From the NCBI GenBank assembly GCA_002306055.1, contig DBRR01000039.1:67253-112210 (forward strand): 44,958 nt of DNA. Direction: 5' to 3'. This DNA comes from Anaerolineaceae bacterium UBA1363. GTDB lineage: Bacteria > Chloroflexota > Anaerolineae > Anaerolineales > Anaerolineaceae. This document shows positions 24,435-33,278 of this stretch, piece after piece. How positions within the stretch are numbered: the first letter of the stretch is position 1; every line of letters begins with the position of its first letter. Under the pieces are notes generated by a model, which did not search any database, was not told the origin of the DNA, and saw only the letters and a program-made list of their open reading frames with translations. The position numbers and the translations under genes are program-made.

Positions 24435-24875
24435 CTAATCGAATAACTCATCCAGGTCAGGTCTGACGAGGTCCAGAGCGGCAGCTTTGGCTAACAACTC
24501 GGGAAGGGTGCTGGATTTGAACTTGGCACGCAAGCTGTTGAAGTGGCGGTGTACCGAACGCGCCTGGATGTGGAGCTGATAGCCGATTTGCGCGGCATTT
24601 TTACCTGAACACAGCCCTTGCAGGGTTTGAAATTCTCGGGGAGTGAGTTTGATCTGGGGGTACTCATCTGCCATGGTGAGGGGCGTGACCACCACCAAGC
24701 GGTTAACCCGCACAGCCTGCCAGGCTTGGGTGGGAGAGGGTTCATAAGGCAGATAGCGTTCCCAGTCGCCGCGATTGATGGTCTGCACCACGACTTCTGG
24801 CCGCTCTGAGATCTCGCGTACCTGTAATTCTCCTTTTTGATTAAAGACAAACATTTGTGTCAATTGAGCACCCAT
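24435..24875 (-). CDS. LuxR-type helix-turn-helix regulator
   Basis: 146 aa. The C-terminal half (about 75-140) is a GerE/LuxR HTH: LTPREFQTLQGLCSGKNAAQ, IGYQLHIQARSVHRHFNSLR, FKSSTLPELL. The N-terminal ~70 residues (strands with no REC Asp triad) are a short sensor of unknown ligand. A -10-like TATATT (24884-24889, minus) ends 8 nt before ATG, with no Shine-Dalgarno, suggesting a leaderless mRNA; a palindrome overlaps this box. Confidence 0.82.
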   Translation of the reverse strand: MGAQLTQMFVFNQKGELQVREISERPEVVVQTINRGDWERYLPYEPSPTQAWQAVRVNRLVVVTPLTMADEYPQIKLTPREFQTLQGLCSGKNAAQIGYQLHIQARSVHRHFNSLRAKFKSSTLPELLAKAAALDLVRPDLDELFD

Positions 24876-24881
24876 GAAAAC

Positions 24882-24895
24882 AGAATATATGTTCT
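24882..24895. promoter_or_regulatory. Palindrome over the LuxR-type gene promoter
   Basis: AGAATATATGTTCT, a 14-bp near-perfect dyad, overlaps the -10-like box. Arms GAAY-N4-RTTC are one base off the GAAC-N4-GTTC core seen before the phage operon. Autoregulation or weak LexA binding are both possible. Confidence 0.4.
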
Positions 24896-24939
24896 ATTTT
24901 ATCATGGGTTATTCAGGCGTTGTCAAGGAGTTGATTGTC

Positions 24940-25146
24940 GTAGGGAACAGCCTTGCGCCGTTCCATTTGGATACGTCACCATTACGGAAACGGAAGGGGT
25001 CGAGTGTATGCTGCTAAGACATAGGTAACACATTTAGTCGTAGGTCAGGTTGCGCAGTTCAACCTGACATCGGAAGCCTGAATAATTTTAGGGCATTATT
25101 TGCCGACATTCGTGACGTCAGGTTCAACAGAAGAACCTGACCTACG
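24940..25146. repeat. Family C and two family B repeats in the 24876-25339 gap
   Basis: 24940-24964 is a minus-strand family C copy (GTAGGGAACAGCCTTGCGCC). 25040-25070 and 25117-25146 are family B palindromes (GTAGGTCAGGTT...AACCTGACAT; GTCAGGTTC...GAACCTGACCTAC) in opposite orientation. The rest of the gap to 25339 shows no gene. Confidence 0.7.
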
Positions 25147-25339
25147 CGTTATAGTAATTTTGAAATAGATCAATATAACCGTGTCACTGGATAAGATACT
25201 ATGAGAAGATCAAAAAGGATCAACTTGAGCTGATAGTCAAAAGATTAACCCATGTCCTGTCACATATTGTCACCTATATGGTGTCACACATCGAGCCCCT
25301 TCCCTACGAAAAATATAGTTGGGTGGTGCAGCGCCCTGG

Positions 25340-26533
25340 TCAGGAAATCAGCTCCGATCGAATTCTACTTCGGTCCAATATCGCAAAAGCATAAACAGCC
25401 AGTAGACCAACCACCACGCTGACGAACCAGGGCGAGCGGATGCCAAAAGCGTCTGTGAGGATTCCCGCAGCGAAAGGACCGATAGCCACAGCAACATGCC
25501 AGGTAAGCCCGAATATCCCCAGGTATCGCCCGCGTTGATCCGACGGAGCCAGGTTCGCCACGAAAGTCGTTGCCGTCGGAGCGGTGATCAGTTCTCCAAG
25601 CGTCATCACAACCATTGCCAACCAAAAACCCCAGAACCTGCTGCTCAAACCTACAATCATCATCGACGCGGCGTAGAATAGTGCCCCGATTGGCATCACC
25701 TGCGTGTCGCGGTATCGCTTGGTAATTTGGGTGATAAATACTTGCAGAAAAACAACCATCAAGGCGTTCGTGGTCGGAATCCAGCTATAGGTGGCTTCGT
25801 CCACACCGAAGTTCTGTTTGAGGTAGACCGCCAATAACACCCACATCAGGGAGCCGCAGATTTCCATCAAGGTAAAAGCGCCGACCATGTTGGTAAAGGT
25901 CTTGTTATTGAAAGCCTGGCGGTAGACTCCAATCTGCTCCTTGAGGGTTTCGGGTTTGTCATTTGGATCCCGCACCAGGGTTTCACGCAGGAAGAAGAGC
26001 GTGATCAACCCGTAGAGTGTCAGGGTAGCCGCCGCGCCAATAAAGCCGAGGATGTAATTGCTCGAGAGCACGATCCCGCCGAGGATTGGTCCGAGTGCCA
26101 CGCCAATATTGCGCCCCAGTCGGAAAATACTGTAGCCCTGCACGCGATCTTCTGGATCGAGCATATCCGCCAGAATGGCATCCGAGCCGAGTCGGTAGAG
26201 CGGGTTGAATAAGCCTGAAGCGATCATCAAGACCGCAAAGTGCCAGTAGGAACTGGCATAGATGTAGCCAAAATAAGCCAGTGCCGTCCCAAATAACCCC
26301 ACCGCCATGACGCTCTTGCGTCCGAAACGGTCCACCAGCGAGCCAGCCAGAATCGAGGCGGTCAGCCCGGAAAGCGAGTTGATGCTCATCAGGCTGGTGA
26401 CTGCCGCCATAGGCAGGCTGAGCGTTTCGCTGGCGTAGATGGTCAAAAATGGCCATACCATGGTGGTGCCGGTGGTCGAGATGATCAGACCGAGCAGCAT
26501 TAACCAGAATTGGAGCGGGTATTTTTTGAACAT
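25340..26533 (-). CDS. MFS transporter (drug/metabolite efflux type)
   Basis: 397 aa, 12 predicted membrane helices. Motif A appears after TM2 as LAGSLVDRFGRKSVM, and TM4-TM5 contain RLGSDAILADMLDPEDRVQGYSI, IGVALGPILGG, typical of the DHA1-type efflux group. ATG at 26533 has no Shine-Dalgarno but lies 14 nt after the stop of the upstream lipoprotein gene, so translation is probably coupled. Third gene of a minus-strand unit with two lipoproteins. Substrate unknown. Confidence 0.92.
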   Translation of the reverse strand: MFKKYPLQFWLMLLGLIISTTGTTMVWPFLTIYASETLSLPMAAVTSLMSINSLSGLTASILAGSLVDRFGRKSVMAVGLFGTALAYFGYIYASSYWHFAVLMIASGLFNPLYRLGSDAILADMLDPEDRVQGYSIFRLGRNIGVALGPILGGIVLSSNYILGFIGAAATLTLYGLITLFFLRETLVRDPNDKPETLKEQIGVYRQAFNNKTFTNMVGAFTLMEICGSLMWVLLAVYLKQNFGVDEATYSWIPTTNALMVVFLQVFITQITKRYRDTQVMPIGALFYAASMMIVGLSSRFWGFWLAMVVMTLGELITAPTATTFVANLAPSDQRGRYLGIFGLTWHVAVAIGPFAAGILTDAFGIRSPWFVSVVVGLLAVYAFAILDRSRIRSELIS

Positions 26534-26547
26534 AGGAGAAGTGTCGG

Positions 26548-27522
26548 TTACGGCGCTGAGATGGGGAAGGCTGCCTCGCAGGTGAAACCCTGGGGCGCAA
26601 AAAGAGGCTCGAAGGTGTTCATATCAAAATAAAGCGTGACAGCTTCCGGGATTTGGGCGTATTCGATGCGGTAAGGGTCAACGATTATGCCCTGGTCGTT
26701 AAACTCAGGGGCAAGACGTGTGAAAAAGACTTCTTCATCGTTTGGTCCGCGCAAAGTGAGCAAGTAGGTTTCCTGGCGGGTGCGCCCATCGTAAAGGTTG
26801 GTGTTGCCTGTTCGGATGGGATTCTCGGGAGAAAAACCATAACTGGCATCCTTCGCCACATCGCAGTTCGTCAACTGCGAAGGCTCCAGAAAGCGCACTG
26901 ACTGCTGCAGCTGGTCGAGGATGGGTGCGCCTGAAACTTCCCAAAGGGAGGCTGAGTCCGCGGAGGTGGCAAGCCCAAACAGGCTGAAACAGCGCTGGTT
27001 CACCTGGATCACCTGGAGCGCACCAATGGAGGTCTGGCTGAAGACTTTTGCCTGCAGCTGCACTTGCAGCCCCGTGCCGGCCTGGGTTGTCAGGGAAGCA
27101 GGCTCATTGTGCTGGAGGTCAGAAAGGTCAGCAGCCATCTGCTGAAGGATCGTATCCAAACAAGCCTGGGTGGTTGAGCCTGATGGCGCAGGTTCACTTG
27201 CCAGACTGAAAAAGAGGGTCTCTTCGGCATTGCTAAGCGTCACGCGGGTGTCTTTGATGTGAACCGCGAGCGGCACGCCGCTTTGATCCCAGGTGGTGAC
27301 AGGCTCAAAGGAATACATCCCGGCTTGCACCTGGACTGGGCTGCCGGTCTGGATGTAGTTTGGCGGCTCTGGGGTGGGAGTTGGCGCAGGAGTGGAGGTG
27401 AGGATCTGCGGCGGCTTGTAAATAGGCACTTCGCTTCGCCCCGGCAAGGTCGTCTGATACTGACAGGCCGTAAGCAGACTTGTGAACAGAAAAAGAACGC
27501 CTAACCGGTAGATGGTACGCAT
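26548..27522 (-). CDS. Lipoprotein of unknown function
   Basis: 324 aa. Signal peptide with lipobox LLTAC (Cys20), then a Thr/Pro linker (TSTPAPTPTPEPPN). The body (about 60-324) alternates strands and contains two conserved-looking Cys pairs. ATG at 27522 (MRTIYRLGVLFLF) is chosen because it lies 2 nt after the upstream stop and gives a proper signal peptide; the longer frame reads back through the upstream gene. No family recognised. Confidence 0.78.
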   Translation of the reverse strand: MRTIYRLGVLFLFTSLLTACQYQTTLPGRSEVPIYKPPQILTSTPAPTPTPEPPNYIQTGSPVQVQAGMYSFEPVTTWDQSGVPLAVHIKDTRVTLSNAEETLFFSLASEPAPSGSTTQACLDTILQQMAADLSDLQHNEPASLTTQAGTGLQVQLQAKVFSQTSIGALQVIQVNQRCFSLFGLATSADSASLWEVSGAPILDQLQQSVRFLEPSQLTNCDVAKDASYGFSPENPIRTGNTNLYDGRTRQETYLLTLRGPNDEEVFFTRLAPEFNDQGIIVDPYRIEYAQIPEAVTLYFDMNTFEPLFAPQGFTCEAAFPISAP

Positions 27523-27524
27523 CG

Positions 27525-28094
27525 CTAACTCTGCGGAGGGGTGGGGGTGAAGGCGCTGATCAGGTGAAAGTCTTTTAGCATTGCATGGAAGGTGGGCAAA
27601 AAGGCTTCCCAATCGGCTTGAATGCCTGTACCGAGCATGATTACCACCACGCCGGGCATTGCGACGATCACCACCTGGCCTAGCATGTAGGAATCCTGGT
27701 GCGGTTTGGCAATATCGAGCTGCACGGTGGGATAACGGTCGACTTTTGTCTCACTCTGGTTAATAACCTCGTAAGCTTCGTCGAGGTTGTTGCTGAGAAA
27801 TTCCTGGATCAGCGGTTCAGCGGCATCAATGTGCTGAGCGGTGTCGAGCGTGTTGGTGGGGGCAAGGTAGAGCAGCACGCGCAGGTCTTCTTCGCTGCCA
27901 TCGTAGTCCGGGGGAGTATATGTGCTGATGTCGCCTGTTACCTGGCTCTGCCATCCTTCCGGGATTGAAAAATCGAAACGGCTTTGAGGGTCAGGGGCGG
28001 ATACAAGCGGCAAGACCTGCCCATTTTCCGAGCAGGCAGTCAGCATAATCATCAAAACCAGGCAGAAAATCCAACCCTTATGGAGCAGTTTCAT
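27525..28094 (-). CDS. Lipoprotein, PsbP-like fold candidate
   Basis: 189 aa. Signal peptide and lipobox MLTAC (Cys20). The mature part opens FDFSIPEGWQSQVTGDISTY, the F-x-x-P-x-G-W pattern of small PsbP/DUF1795-like surface proteins; that assignment is tentative. ATG at 28094 is supported by a -10-like TACAAT (28103-28108, minus) ending 8 nt upstream, with no Shine-Dalgarno: probably leaderless. First gene of a three-gene unit with another lipoprotein and an MFS transporter. Confidence 0.75.
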   Translation of the reverse strand: MKLLHKGWIFCLVLMIMLTACSENGQVLPLVSAPDPQSRFDFSIPEGWQSQVTGDISTYTPPDYDGSEEDLRVLLYLAPTNTLDTAQHIDAAEPLIQEFLSNNLDEAYEVINQSETKVDRYPTVQLDIAKPHQDSYMLGQVVIVAMPGVVVIMLGTGIQADWEAFLPTFHAMLKDFHLISAFTPTPPQS

Positions 28095-28262
28095 ATCCAC
28101 TGATTGTACCCGAAATCTGCGCCCAATCGCCATTCCACGCAGGTAATCGCATCAAGTTTTGCGAGGTTCAGGAAAAACAGCCCTCCCCAGTGAGCGAAGC
28201 GAACGGAGGGGGAGGGTCCGTGAAACGGGGGAGAGGGTTATGTATGTATGAAGGCTTGTACT

Positions 28263-28330
28263 GGAGACCTGCGGTTAAATCCCGTGCTCGGTCCCACAGG
28301 GAGGCTTCGCACTCTGGAGACCGGCACGAT
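28263..28330 (+). repeat. REP-like element, short form
   Basis: GGAGACCTGCGGTTAAATCC, CGTGCTCGGTCCCACAGGGA, GGCTTCGCACTCTGGAGACC, GGCACGATC. Identical to 28973-29041. Part of a gene-free stretch (28095-29091) made largely of repeats, including GGCAGACACAGGGGTCTGCC at about 28411-28430. Confidence 0.8.
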
Positions 28331-28587
28331 CGAGCGACAGTGGTGGGCGCAAGCTGTTTAGACAAGTATGATTGTTTACATATTATCCGGGGTGATTATT
28401 TACAGGTTAAGGGCAGACACAGGGGTCTGCCCCTACGAAAGCCACCTTTCCCTCAAACACCAGATGTTAGGGTAACCCCCCGTGGTTACCCGCTATATAG
28501 TAGACACAACGTTCTCCAGGGTGGTCCTCAAAAATAATCCTATGATCCGAGATAGCCTGCTTGCTTGATGAAAGTGTAAACAATCAC

Positions 28588-28629
28588 CCTAAACAACATA
28601 TAAACCATCATTCATTGTCTTGACACAAG
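28588..28629 (+). repeat. Repeat shared with the window end
   Basis: CCTAAACAACAT.TAAACCATCAT...GTCTTGACACA matches the reverse complement of 44921-44958. A further fragment (TTGTTTACATATTATCCGGGGTGATT) near 28371-28396 is related. Confidence 0.65.
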
Positions 28630-28667
28630 CCCCCCACGATACGACAAGATTGTCTGTTTCTAGAGTT

Positions 28668-28750
28668 GGAGACCTGCGGTCAAATCCCGTGCTCGGTCCC
28701 ACAGGGAGGCTCCCCTAAAGAGACGCAAGCAGCCGCATTCTGGAGACTAC
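28668..28750 (+). repeat. REP-like element, long form
   Basis: Shares GGAGACCTGCGGTCAAATCC and GGTCCCACAGGGAGGCT with the short copies, then has the extra AGAGACGCAAGCAGCCGCAT found also in the long copy at 12777-12857. Confidence 0.75.
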
Positions 28751-28972
28751 CCATCCGTTTCACGGTGGGCACAGGCGGCACGGACTGAAGTTTTCATCAA
28801 CGAGTAGGCACGGGGGCTCGCCGTACGGCCTAACTTCCCACAAAGCCCACGTAGGGAAAAAGCCTGCCTTTTCCACAACTTCCTGGTTGACGCAGGCGTC
28901 AACCCTACGGGGCAATCTGCCTTTTGTCTTAGGTTTTTGCAGGTCGGATTGCCAATTCAATCCAGCTGTTGA

Positions 28973-29041
28973 TGGAGACCTGCGGTTAAATCCCGTGCTC
29001 GGTCCCACAGGGAGGCTTCGCACTCTGGAGACCGGCACGAT
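28973..29041 (+). repeat. REP-like element, short form
   Basis: Same ~69-bp sequence as 28263-28330. It ends 38 bp before the -10 of the metalloprotease gene. Confidence 0.8.
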
Positions 29042-29091
29042 CTGTGGAATCCACCCATATACCAAAATCACTCCGCGCTTATAATCAGCCT

Positions 29092-29775
29092 ATGCTGCCA
29101 CAACCCGATGAGATTATTTACGACCGACGCCGTAAGCGCCTGATGGTGCAGGTGATGCCTGGCGGAAAGGTGGTGTTGAAGGTTCCGCTTGGGACCAGCA
29201 GACGCCAGATTAGCAACTTTTTGGAGCAGCATTCCGGCTGGATTACCCAGAAAAAAGCCCACATGGCGCGGGTGTCCCCGCCTGCCCAGGCGCATCGTTT
29301 TGTGGAAGGCGAACTGCTCTGGCTGGCAGGCAGACAATACCCACTCCACCTGGCAGATAAAGGACCAAAGGCATTGGTTTTCAAAAAAGGGCAGGGCTTC
29401 TTCCTGGCGAGCAGCGAGCAAAAAAACGGGGCGGAAAGGCTGAAAGCCTACTACCGTGAGTATACACGCCGGGCTGTGACTGCAATTGCTGAGAGGTATG
29501 CAAACAAATGGGGCTTGCAGCTCAAATCTATTAGGATTACAGGAGCAAAAAAACGCTGGGGATCATGCAGCCAACAGAATTCGCTCAATTTCTCGTTGCG
29601 GCTGGCAATGGTCCCACCGGAAGCGCTGGAGTACGTGGTCGTGCATGAATTGGCGCATACCCGCCATCATGATCATTCGCGAGTTTTCTGGACTTACCTG
29701 GGGCAGATGCTGCCTGGATATGAAACCCAACGCAGCTGGCTGAAGCAAAATGGGCTCAAATTGCCTGATTTCTAA
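29092..29775 (+). CDS. YgjP/SprT-like metallopeptidase (DUF45)
   Basis: 227-aa predicted zinc metallopeptidase. The gluzincin motif HELAH is at residues 185-189 with a downstream His195 in HHDHSRVFW as third ligand, and the family marker KRWGSCS at 154-160. YgjP proteins often sit near restriction enzymes, but none is here. ATG at 29092: a TATAAT (29080-29085) ends 6 nt upstream and there is no Shine-Dalgarno, so the mRNA is probably leaderless; the longer frame to 29044 runs into the repeat. Confidence 0.9.
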   Translation: MLPQPDEIIYDRRRKRLMVQVMPGGKVVLKVPLGTSRRQISNFLEQHSGWITQKKAHMARVSPPAQAHRFVEGELLWLAGRQYPLHLADKGPKALVFKKGQGFFLASSEQKNGAERLKAYYREYTRRAVTAIAERYANKWGLQLKSIRITGAKKRWGSCSQQNSLNFSLRLAMVPPEALEYVVVHELAHTRHHDHSRVFWTYLGQMLPGYETQRSWLKQNGLKLPDF

Positions 29776-29796
29776 CTTTTAGCTTGCCCTATGAGA

Positions 29797-31383
29797 TCAG
29801 TATCTCAACTTGAAGGTTTTTTCGACAAACCTTGTCAAAAATAAACAACAGAGTAACAGTCCCATTGCGATTATTGTCAGTGGACGGATTAGATGTAGGA
29901 CATTTGCCCGGGCAAAGAGGAAATAGATGCTGAACAAGCTTTCGACGATAGTTAGCATATTAAACAATGGACTTTTAACAGACAATTCTGTTGAATAAGG
30001 CTGAAGAGCATAGTAAGCCAAGACGTGGAATAGCTCGTATATCAGGAAAACCAACACACTAATGGCTATGAAACCCAGGAGAATATTTGGGTTGAGGTGT
30101 ATTTCAGAGATTCGAAGAAAAAGAAACAGACTTACTGCGAAAGACAATAGGAGCAAAATGCCGTTCTTTAAGAGAAAAAAGAGCCTTTTTTGCAGGGACT
30201 CAACAATTTTTTCCCGTGAGTAAAGATGATGATAGAGCAAGGGGAGATCAAGATTTCTGAAGCAAAGTTGTAAGTAGGATACTCCATAAGTCATGCTCAT
30301 CACAAGACTTATCAGAATTGGCGAATATTCCATTAAGTTTGTCTCGTCAAGATTTATCACACCTGTTTTATTTAGTATTCCTGCAACAATAAAAATTACT
30401 AAATTCCGGATAATGGTTTGTTTTGTAAAACTCCCTATTGGTTTACGGAACCTGTAATTGAAGGTATGCTCAATATAGTTTGCCGGTTTTCTGTTTTTGT
30501 TTCTTTCCCAGAACTCTTTATTTTCAGACCAATCTAATGCTTTTAATCCAATGTCATCTTCGTTTAAGGCGGTAGATACAGAAATTTTTAATGTAATGAC
30601 ATTTTTACCTGCAAATTGAACTGAAATTTCCTTAAAATTTCGATAGTGAACCACATAACTCCATCCAATTGCAACGATCACCAGTGATATTATGGAAACT
30701 ACTATCGCAGTTTGGTTTGATGGGTAGAATTTGGGAATGAGATCGAAGTACACCCCGACGTATAGAAGAAGTGCAGCAGAAAGGAAAACCAGTAAGCGGA
30801 TATTTACATTACCTAGCTTTCGTTTTTCCTTGTACTGATTGAGGAAATATATGTTTCCCAACATCATGCAAGCAAGTTTTACCCCAATCAAACTAAAGGA
30901 AATAAAAAAATCTTGGAAGAGGAATAACATCACCGGAAGGAGCGAGATGCCTTGACGAACTAAGCCAGTTCCTGTCTTAGCCCGGTAGTATTCATTTGGA
31001 TTAAGAGAAAAATAATTCAAAAAAGTGTAGTCTTCTTTACTGCCCCGGAAAATTGAGGATTGAAGGAAAGACGGAAAGATGCAAAAAAGAAAAATAAAGA
31101 GAGAAATTTCTTCACCCAAAGAAGGAACGTCGCCTAAAGTTTGACCCCGCAATAGTTGTGGAAAGAAGCGTATAAACAAAATCACAAGAATGGTCTGCGC
31201 TAAAGTAGCTTTGGCAAAGTCAAGCAATGTACCAAGAAAGCTAAAGACGAGTTTAGCCCGCGTGTTCTTATAGAGGTTTGGAGTAATCAAGCGCTTTATG
31301 ATGGGCAGCTTGCCCAAATAGTAAAGGAAGCTGTTAGCATTCATGATCAACATGACCTTTAAATAAACCGGAAGGTTGCGCAT
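29797..31383 (-). CDS. ABC exporter membrane subunit (AT-rich, acquired)
   Basis: 528 aa, about a dozen hydrophobic segments in two halves with a charged cytoplasmic loop between (around residues 255-330). No close family name can be given; size and partner fit ABC-2-like bacteriocin/peptide or drug exporters of Firmicutes/Bacteroidetes. ATG at 31383 has GAGGA 7 nt upstream and overlaps nothing but the ATPase stop region (TGA at 31387-31385). Marked AT-richness and many Lys/Ile/Asn codons compared with neighbours suggest horizontal transfer. Confidence 0.78.
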   Translation of the reverse strand: MRNLPVYLKVMLIMNANSFLYYLGKLPIIKRLITPNLYKNTRAKLVFSFLGTLLDFAKATLAQTILVILFIRFFPQLLRGQTLGDVPSLGEEISLFIFLFCIFPSFLQSSIFRGSKEDYTFLNYFSLNPNEYYRAKTGTGLVRQGISLLPVMLFLFQDFFISFSLIGVKLACMMLGNIYFLNQYKEKRKLGNVNIRLLVFLSAALLLYVGVYFDLIPKFYPSNQTAIVVSIISLVIVAIGWSYVVHYRNFKEISVQFAGKNVITLKISVSTALNEDDIGLKALDWSENKEFWERNKNRKPANYIEHTFNYRFRKPIGSFTKQTIIRNLVIFIVAGILNKTGVINLDETNLMEYSPILISLVMSMTYGVSYLQLCFRNLDLPLLYHHLYSREKIVESLQKRLFFLLKNGILLLLSFAVSLFLFLRISEIHLNPNILLGFIAISVLVFLIYELFHVLAYYALQPYSTELSVKSPLFNMLTIVESLFSIYFLFARANVLHLIRPLTIIAMGLLLCCLFLTRFVEKTFKLRY

Positions 31384-31384
31384 C

Positions 31385-32089
31385 TCATTCCTCTTCATTA
31401 AGCACATCAATCAGGTGTTTTTCGTAATCCTCGCGATGATATCCTTTCCAATCAAAACTGGTCAGGGTTCCGTTTTTTAACAAGATGATCTCATCGCTTA
31501 CATCGGTCGCCAACTGCAGGATATGAGTTGACATCAGGATGATGTGATCATGTTTCAACTCTACCAGTCGCTCTTTAATGTCATGAGAGACGATAATGTC
31601 AAATGAAGAAAGGGGTTCGTCAAGGAGGATAACCTTTGGATTTCTTATCAGGCAGCATAAGAGTTGCAATTTATTTTTCATGCCATAGGAATAATCCTTA
31701 ATCAGTTTAAAGCGGTCGTTCTCTTGAATCCTGAACAGGTTAAAGTAGTCGTTTACAATTTGCTCGTTCGAATTGGAAAAACCATCATTAAATGAAAGGA
31801 AGTAGTTGATAAACTCATAACCAGTCAGGAACTCAGGCAAGATCGGAGAAGCTGATACCATGCCTACTTCTTCAAAGGTTAGCTCTCTTTCTTTAGTCCC
31901 GTCAATCAGCGTAATGGTCCCTTGTTCAAAGCTGATATCGCGGTTGATGCAATTAAAAAAAGTTGTTTTTCCGGCACCATTACGTCCAATAATGCTGTAA
32001 ATTTTTCCTTCAACAAATTGGTAGCTTAGACCGTTTAGGACCTTTTTTGTGCCATAAGCTTTATGTAGTTCATGTATATTTAGAATCAT
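31385..32089 (-). CDS. ABC transporter ATP-binding protein (AT-rich, acquired)
   Basis: 234-aa ATPase: Walker A GRNGAGKTTF (about 34-43), signature as the variant YSYGMKNKL, Walker B VILLDEPLSSFD and switch His in MSTHILQLA. It overlaps almost directly with the membrane subunit and shares its AT-rich codon use, so the two form one exporter operon. No self-protein or biosynthetic gene is visible beside it, so the exported molecule is unknown. Confidence 0.92.
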   Translation of the reverse strand: MILNIHELHKAYGTKKVLNGLSYQFVEGKIYSIIGRNGAGKTTFFNCINRDISFEQGTITLIDGTKERELTFEEVGMVSASPILPEFLTGYEFINYFLSFNDGFSNSNEQIVNDYFNLFRIQENDRFKLIKDYSYGMKNKLQLLCCLIRNPKVILLDEPLSSFDIIVSHDIKERLVELKHDHIILMSTHILQLATDVSDEIILLKNGTLTSFDWKGYHREDYEKHLIDVLNEEE

Positions 32090-32531
32090 TTGAGTCCATG
32101 TATTTATTTAGATAACATCCAATGATATCTTAATAATTGTTAAGTTTTTGACACCAGTTATTTAATAATGCTAACAGTGTTATATTAGTGACAATTTGAT
32201 TAATACAGTATATCAATAAGTGAACCTGATCTGAGTTGTTTCTTACAGCCAATGTAAGGTCTGAAAAGCAAATAGACATTGACTAAGAGTACAAAACGTT
32301 ACCCAAATCAGGTTCACGTTATATGGATTTACTTGATACCATTTTTTCTCCTATTACAAAAAACAATTAAAAATATAAACCAAAATGATTGATTGTCAAG
32401 ATGCTTGATTTGATGTTTGATTTGATGCTTGATTTGAATAGCCCATGTTCCAACTAAGTCATTCCATGGCTGTCTATTTTAAGAATGCGTCATGCAAGGT
32501 TTCGTATTAATATACAAGACCTTGATGATCT
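32090..32531. other. AT-rich gap with inverted repeat and 12-bp tandem repeat
   Basis: No supported gene. GTGAACCTGAT (32220-32230) and ATCAGGTTCAC (32307-32317) form an 11-bp inverted repeat 76 bp apart. A 12-bp unit GATG(C/T)TTGATTT is repeated three times at 32400-32435. The region joins the acquired exporter to the phage operon. Confidence 0.6.
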
Positions 32532-32666
32532 TCAGCGCGCTGCCTGCTGCGAGCTCAAAGAACTACATCTTCTCCAGTGATAACTTCTCGCAAATACAGG
32601 GCAAACCAAATAGTTTATCCGCTCACGGGCAAATTCCGGGTCCATTTCACGGTCTTTTCGGCGCAT
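32532..32666 (-). pseudogene. 5' fragment of a pyridoxamine-phosphate-oxidase-like gene
   Basis: A 44-codon minus-strand frame with GAGGAG 9 nt before ATG begins MRRKDREMDPEFARERI, very like the start of the flavin-binding PNPOx-family proteins (MRRKDRE...). From about residue 20 the similarity ends and the frame stops at 32532. It looks like a gene truncated by a deletion or insertion at the edge of the AT-rich island and phage operon. Confidence 0.45.
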
Positions 32667-32792
32667 TAGTCAGTCTCCTCGAAAACATATAGCAAAGTAT
32701 ACCGCTGACGTAAAAGATGACATTTTCTTATGAAATTGGCAACTTTTGACCTCTATCCAACCGCATAAAAAGACGCTAAACTATGCCCATAA

Positions 32793-32810
32793 ATAGAACA
32801 AAAGTTCTAT
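32793..32810. promoter_or_regulatory. Candidate LexA (SOS) box before the phage operon
   Basis: ATAGAACAAAAGTTCTAT, an 18-bp palindrome with 7-bp arms and the core GAAC-N4-GTTC, ends 4 bp before the AGGAGG of the first phage gene. This core is the Gram-positive-type LexA box, also reported for green non-sulfur bacteria. It would place the operon under SOS control. No convincing -35/-10 pair was fixed around it. Confidence 0.6.
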
Positions 32811-32828
32811 AAGAGGAGGCAGCGTAAT

Positions 32829-33278
32829 ATGCGACACCCAAACCCCACTTGTCAGGCTTATACGCAGCCAACCGGAAAAGCCCGCCCAAACGCGGCGGGC
32901 TCACTCCGGGAGGCACAAGGTGAGCAGCTGGACAGATTGGCTGAACGGGAAGCCTTTCTGGCGGATTTCAGCCCGGCTGAACGCCTGCAGCTTTCCGAAT
33001 CGGCCAAGCTCAACCTTGACGAAGAGATCAACATGCTTTCACTTACAATGAAACGCTTTATGCGGGCTGCGGAGAGTGCCGGTGAGGATGACTACCCGGT
33101 AAACCTGGCAAAATCGCTCGATCTGCTGGGCTTGACCTGCTCACGCCTGGCGTCTGTGCTGCGCGTGAATGCCACCCTGGTTGGTCCGGAAAAGAATGAT
33201 GTTCCGAAGGAATTGCTCAAACGCCTGACGGATTTCAGCCAGGAGGTCAAGCAGATGGGTGAGGTCAGCCGTGATTGA
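32829..33278 (+). CDS. Putative small terminase subunit / first phage gene
   Basis: 149 aa, hydrophilic and mainly helical (about 40-110 and 125-149). No HTH is obvious. The small-terminase call rests on position: first gene, immediately before the large terminase, similar size. AGGAGG lies 10 nt before ATG. Its stop lies inside the start region of the terminase gene. A regulator is the alternative. Confidence 0.5.
   Translation: MRHPNPTCQAYTQPTGKARPNAAGSLREAQGEQLDRLAEREAFLADFSPAERLQLSESAKLNLDEEINMLSLTMKRFMRAAESAGEDDYPVNLAKSLDLLGLTCSRLASVLRVNATLVGPEKNDVPKELLKRLTDFSQEVKQMGEVSRD

Noticed and set aside
28190..28537. 115-codon plus frame in the repeat-filled gap
   Set aside because: It translates REP-like repeats found also at 28668 and 28973, and has no ribosome-binding site.
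32492..32692. 66-codon plus frame between the exporter and the phage operon
   Set aside because: No Shine-Dalgarno; antisense to the PNPOx-like fragment, whose strand has a good Shine-Dalgarno and a recognisable N-terminus.
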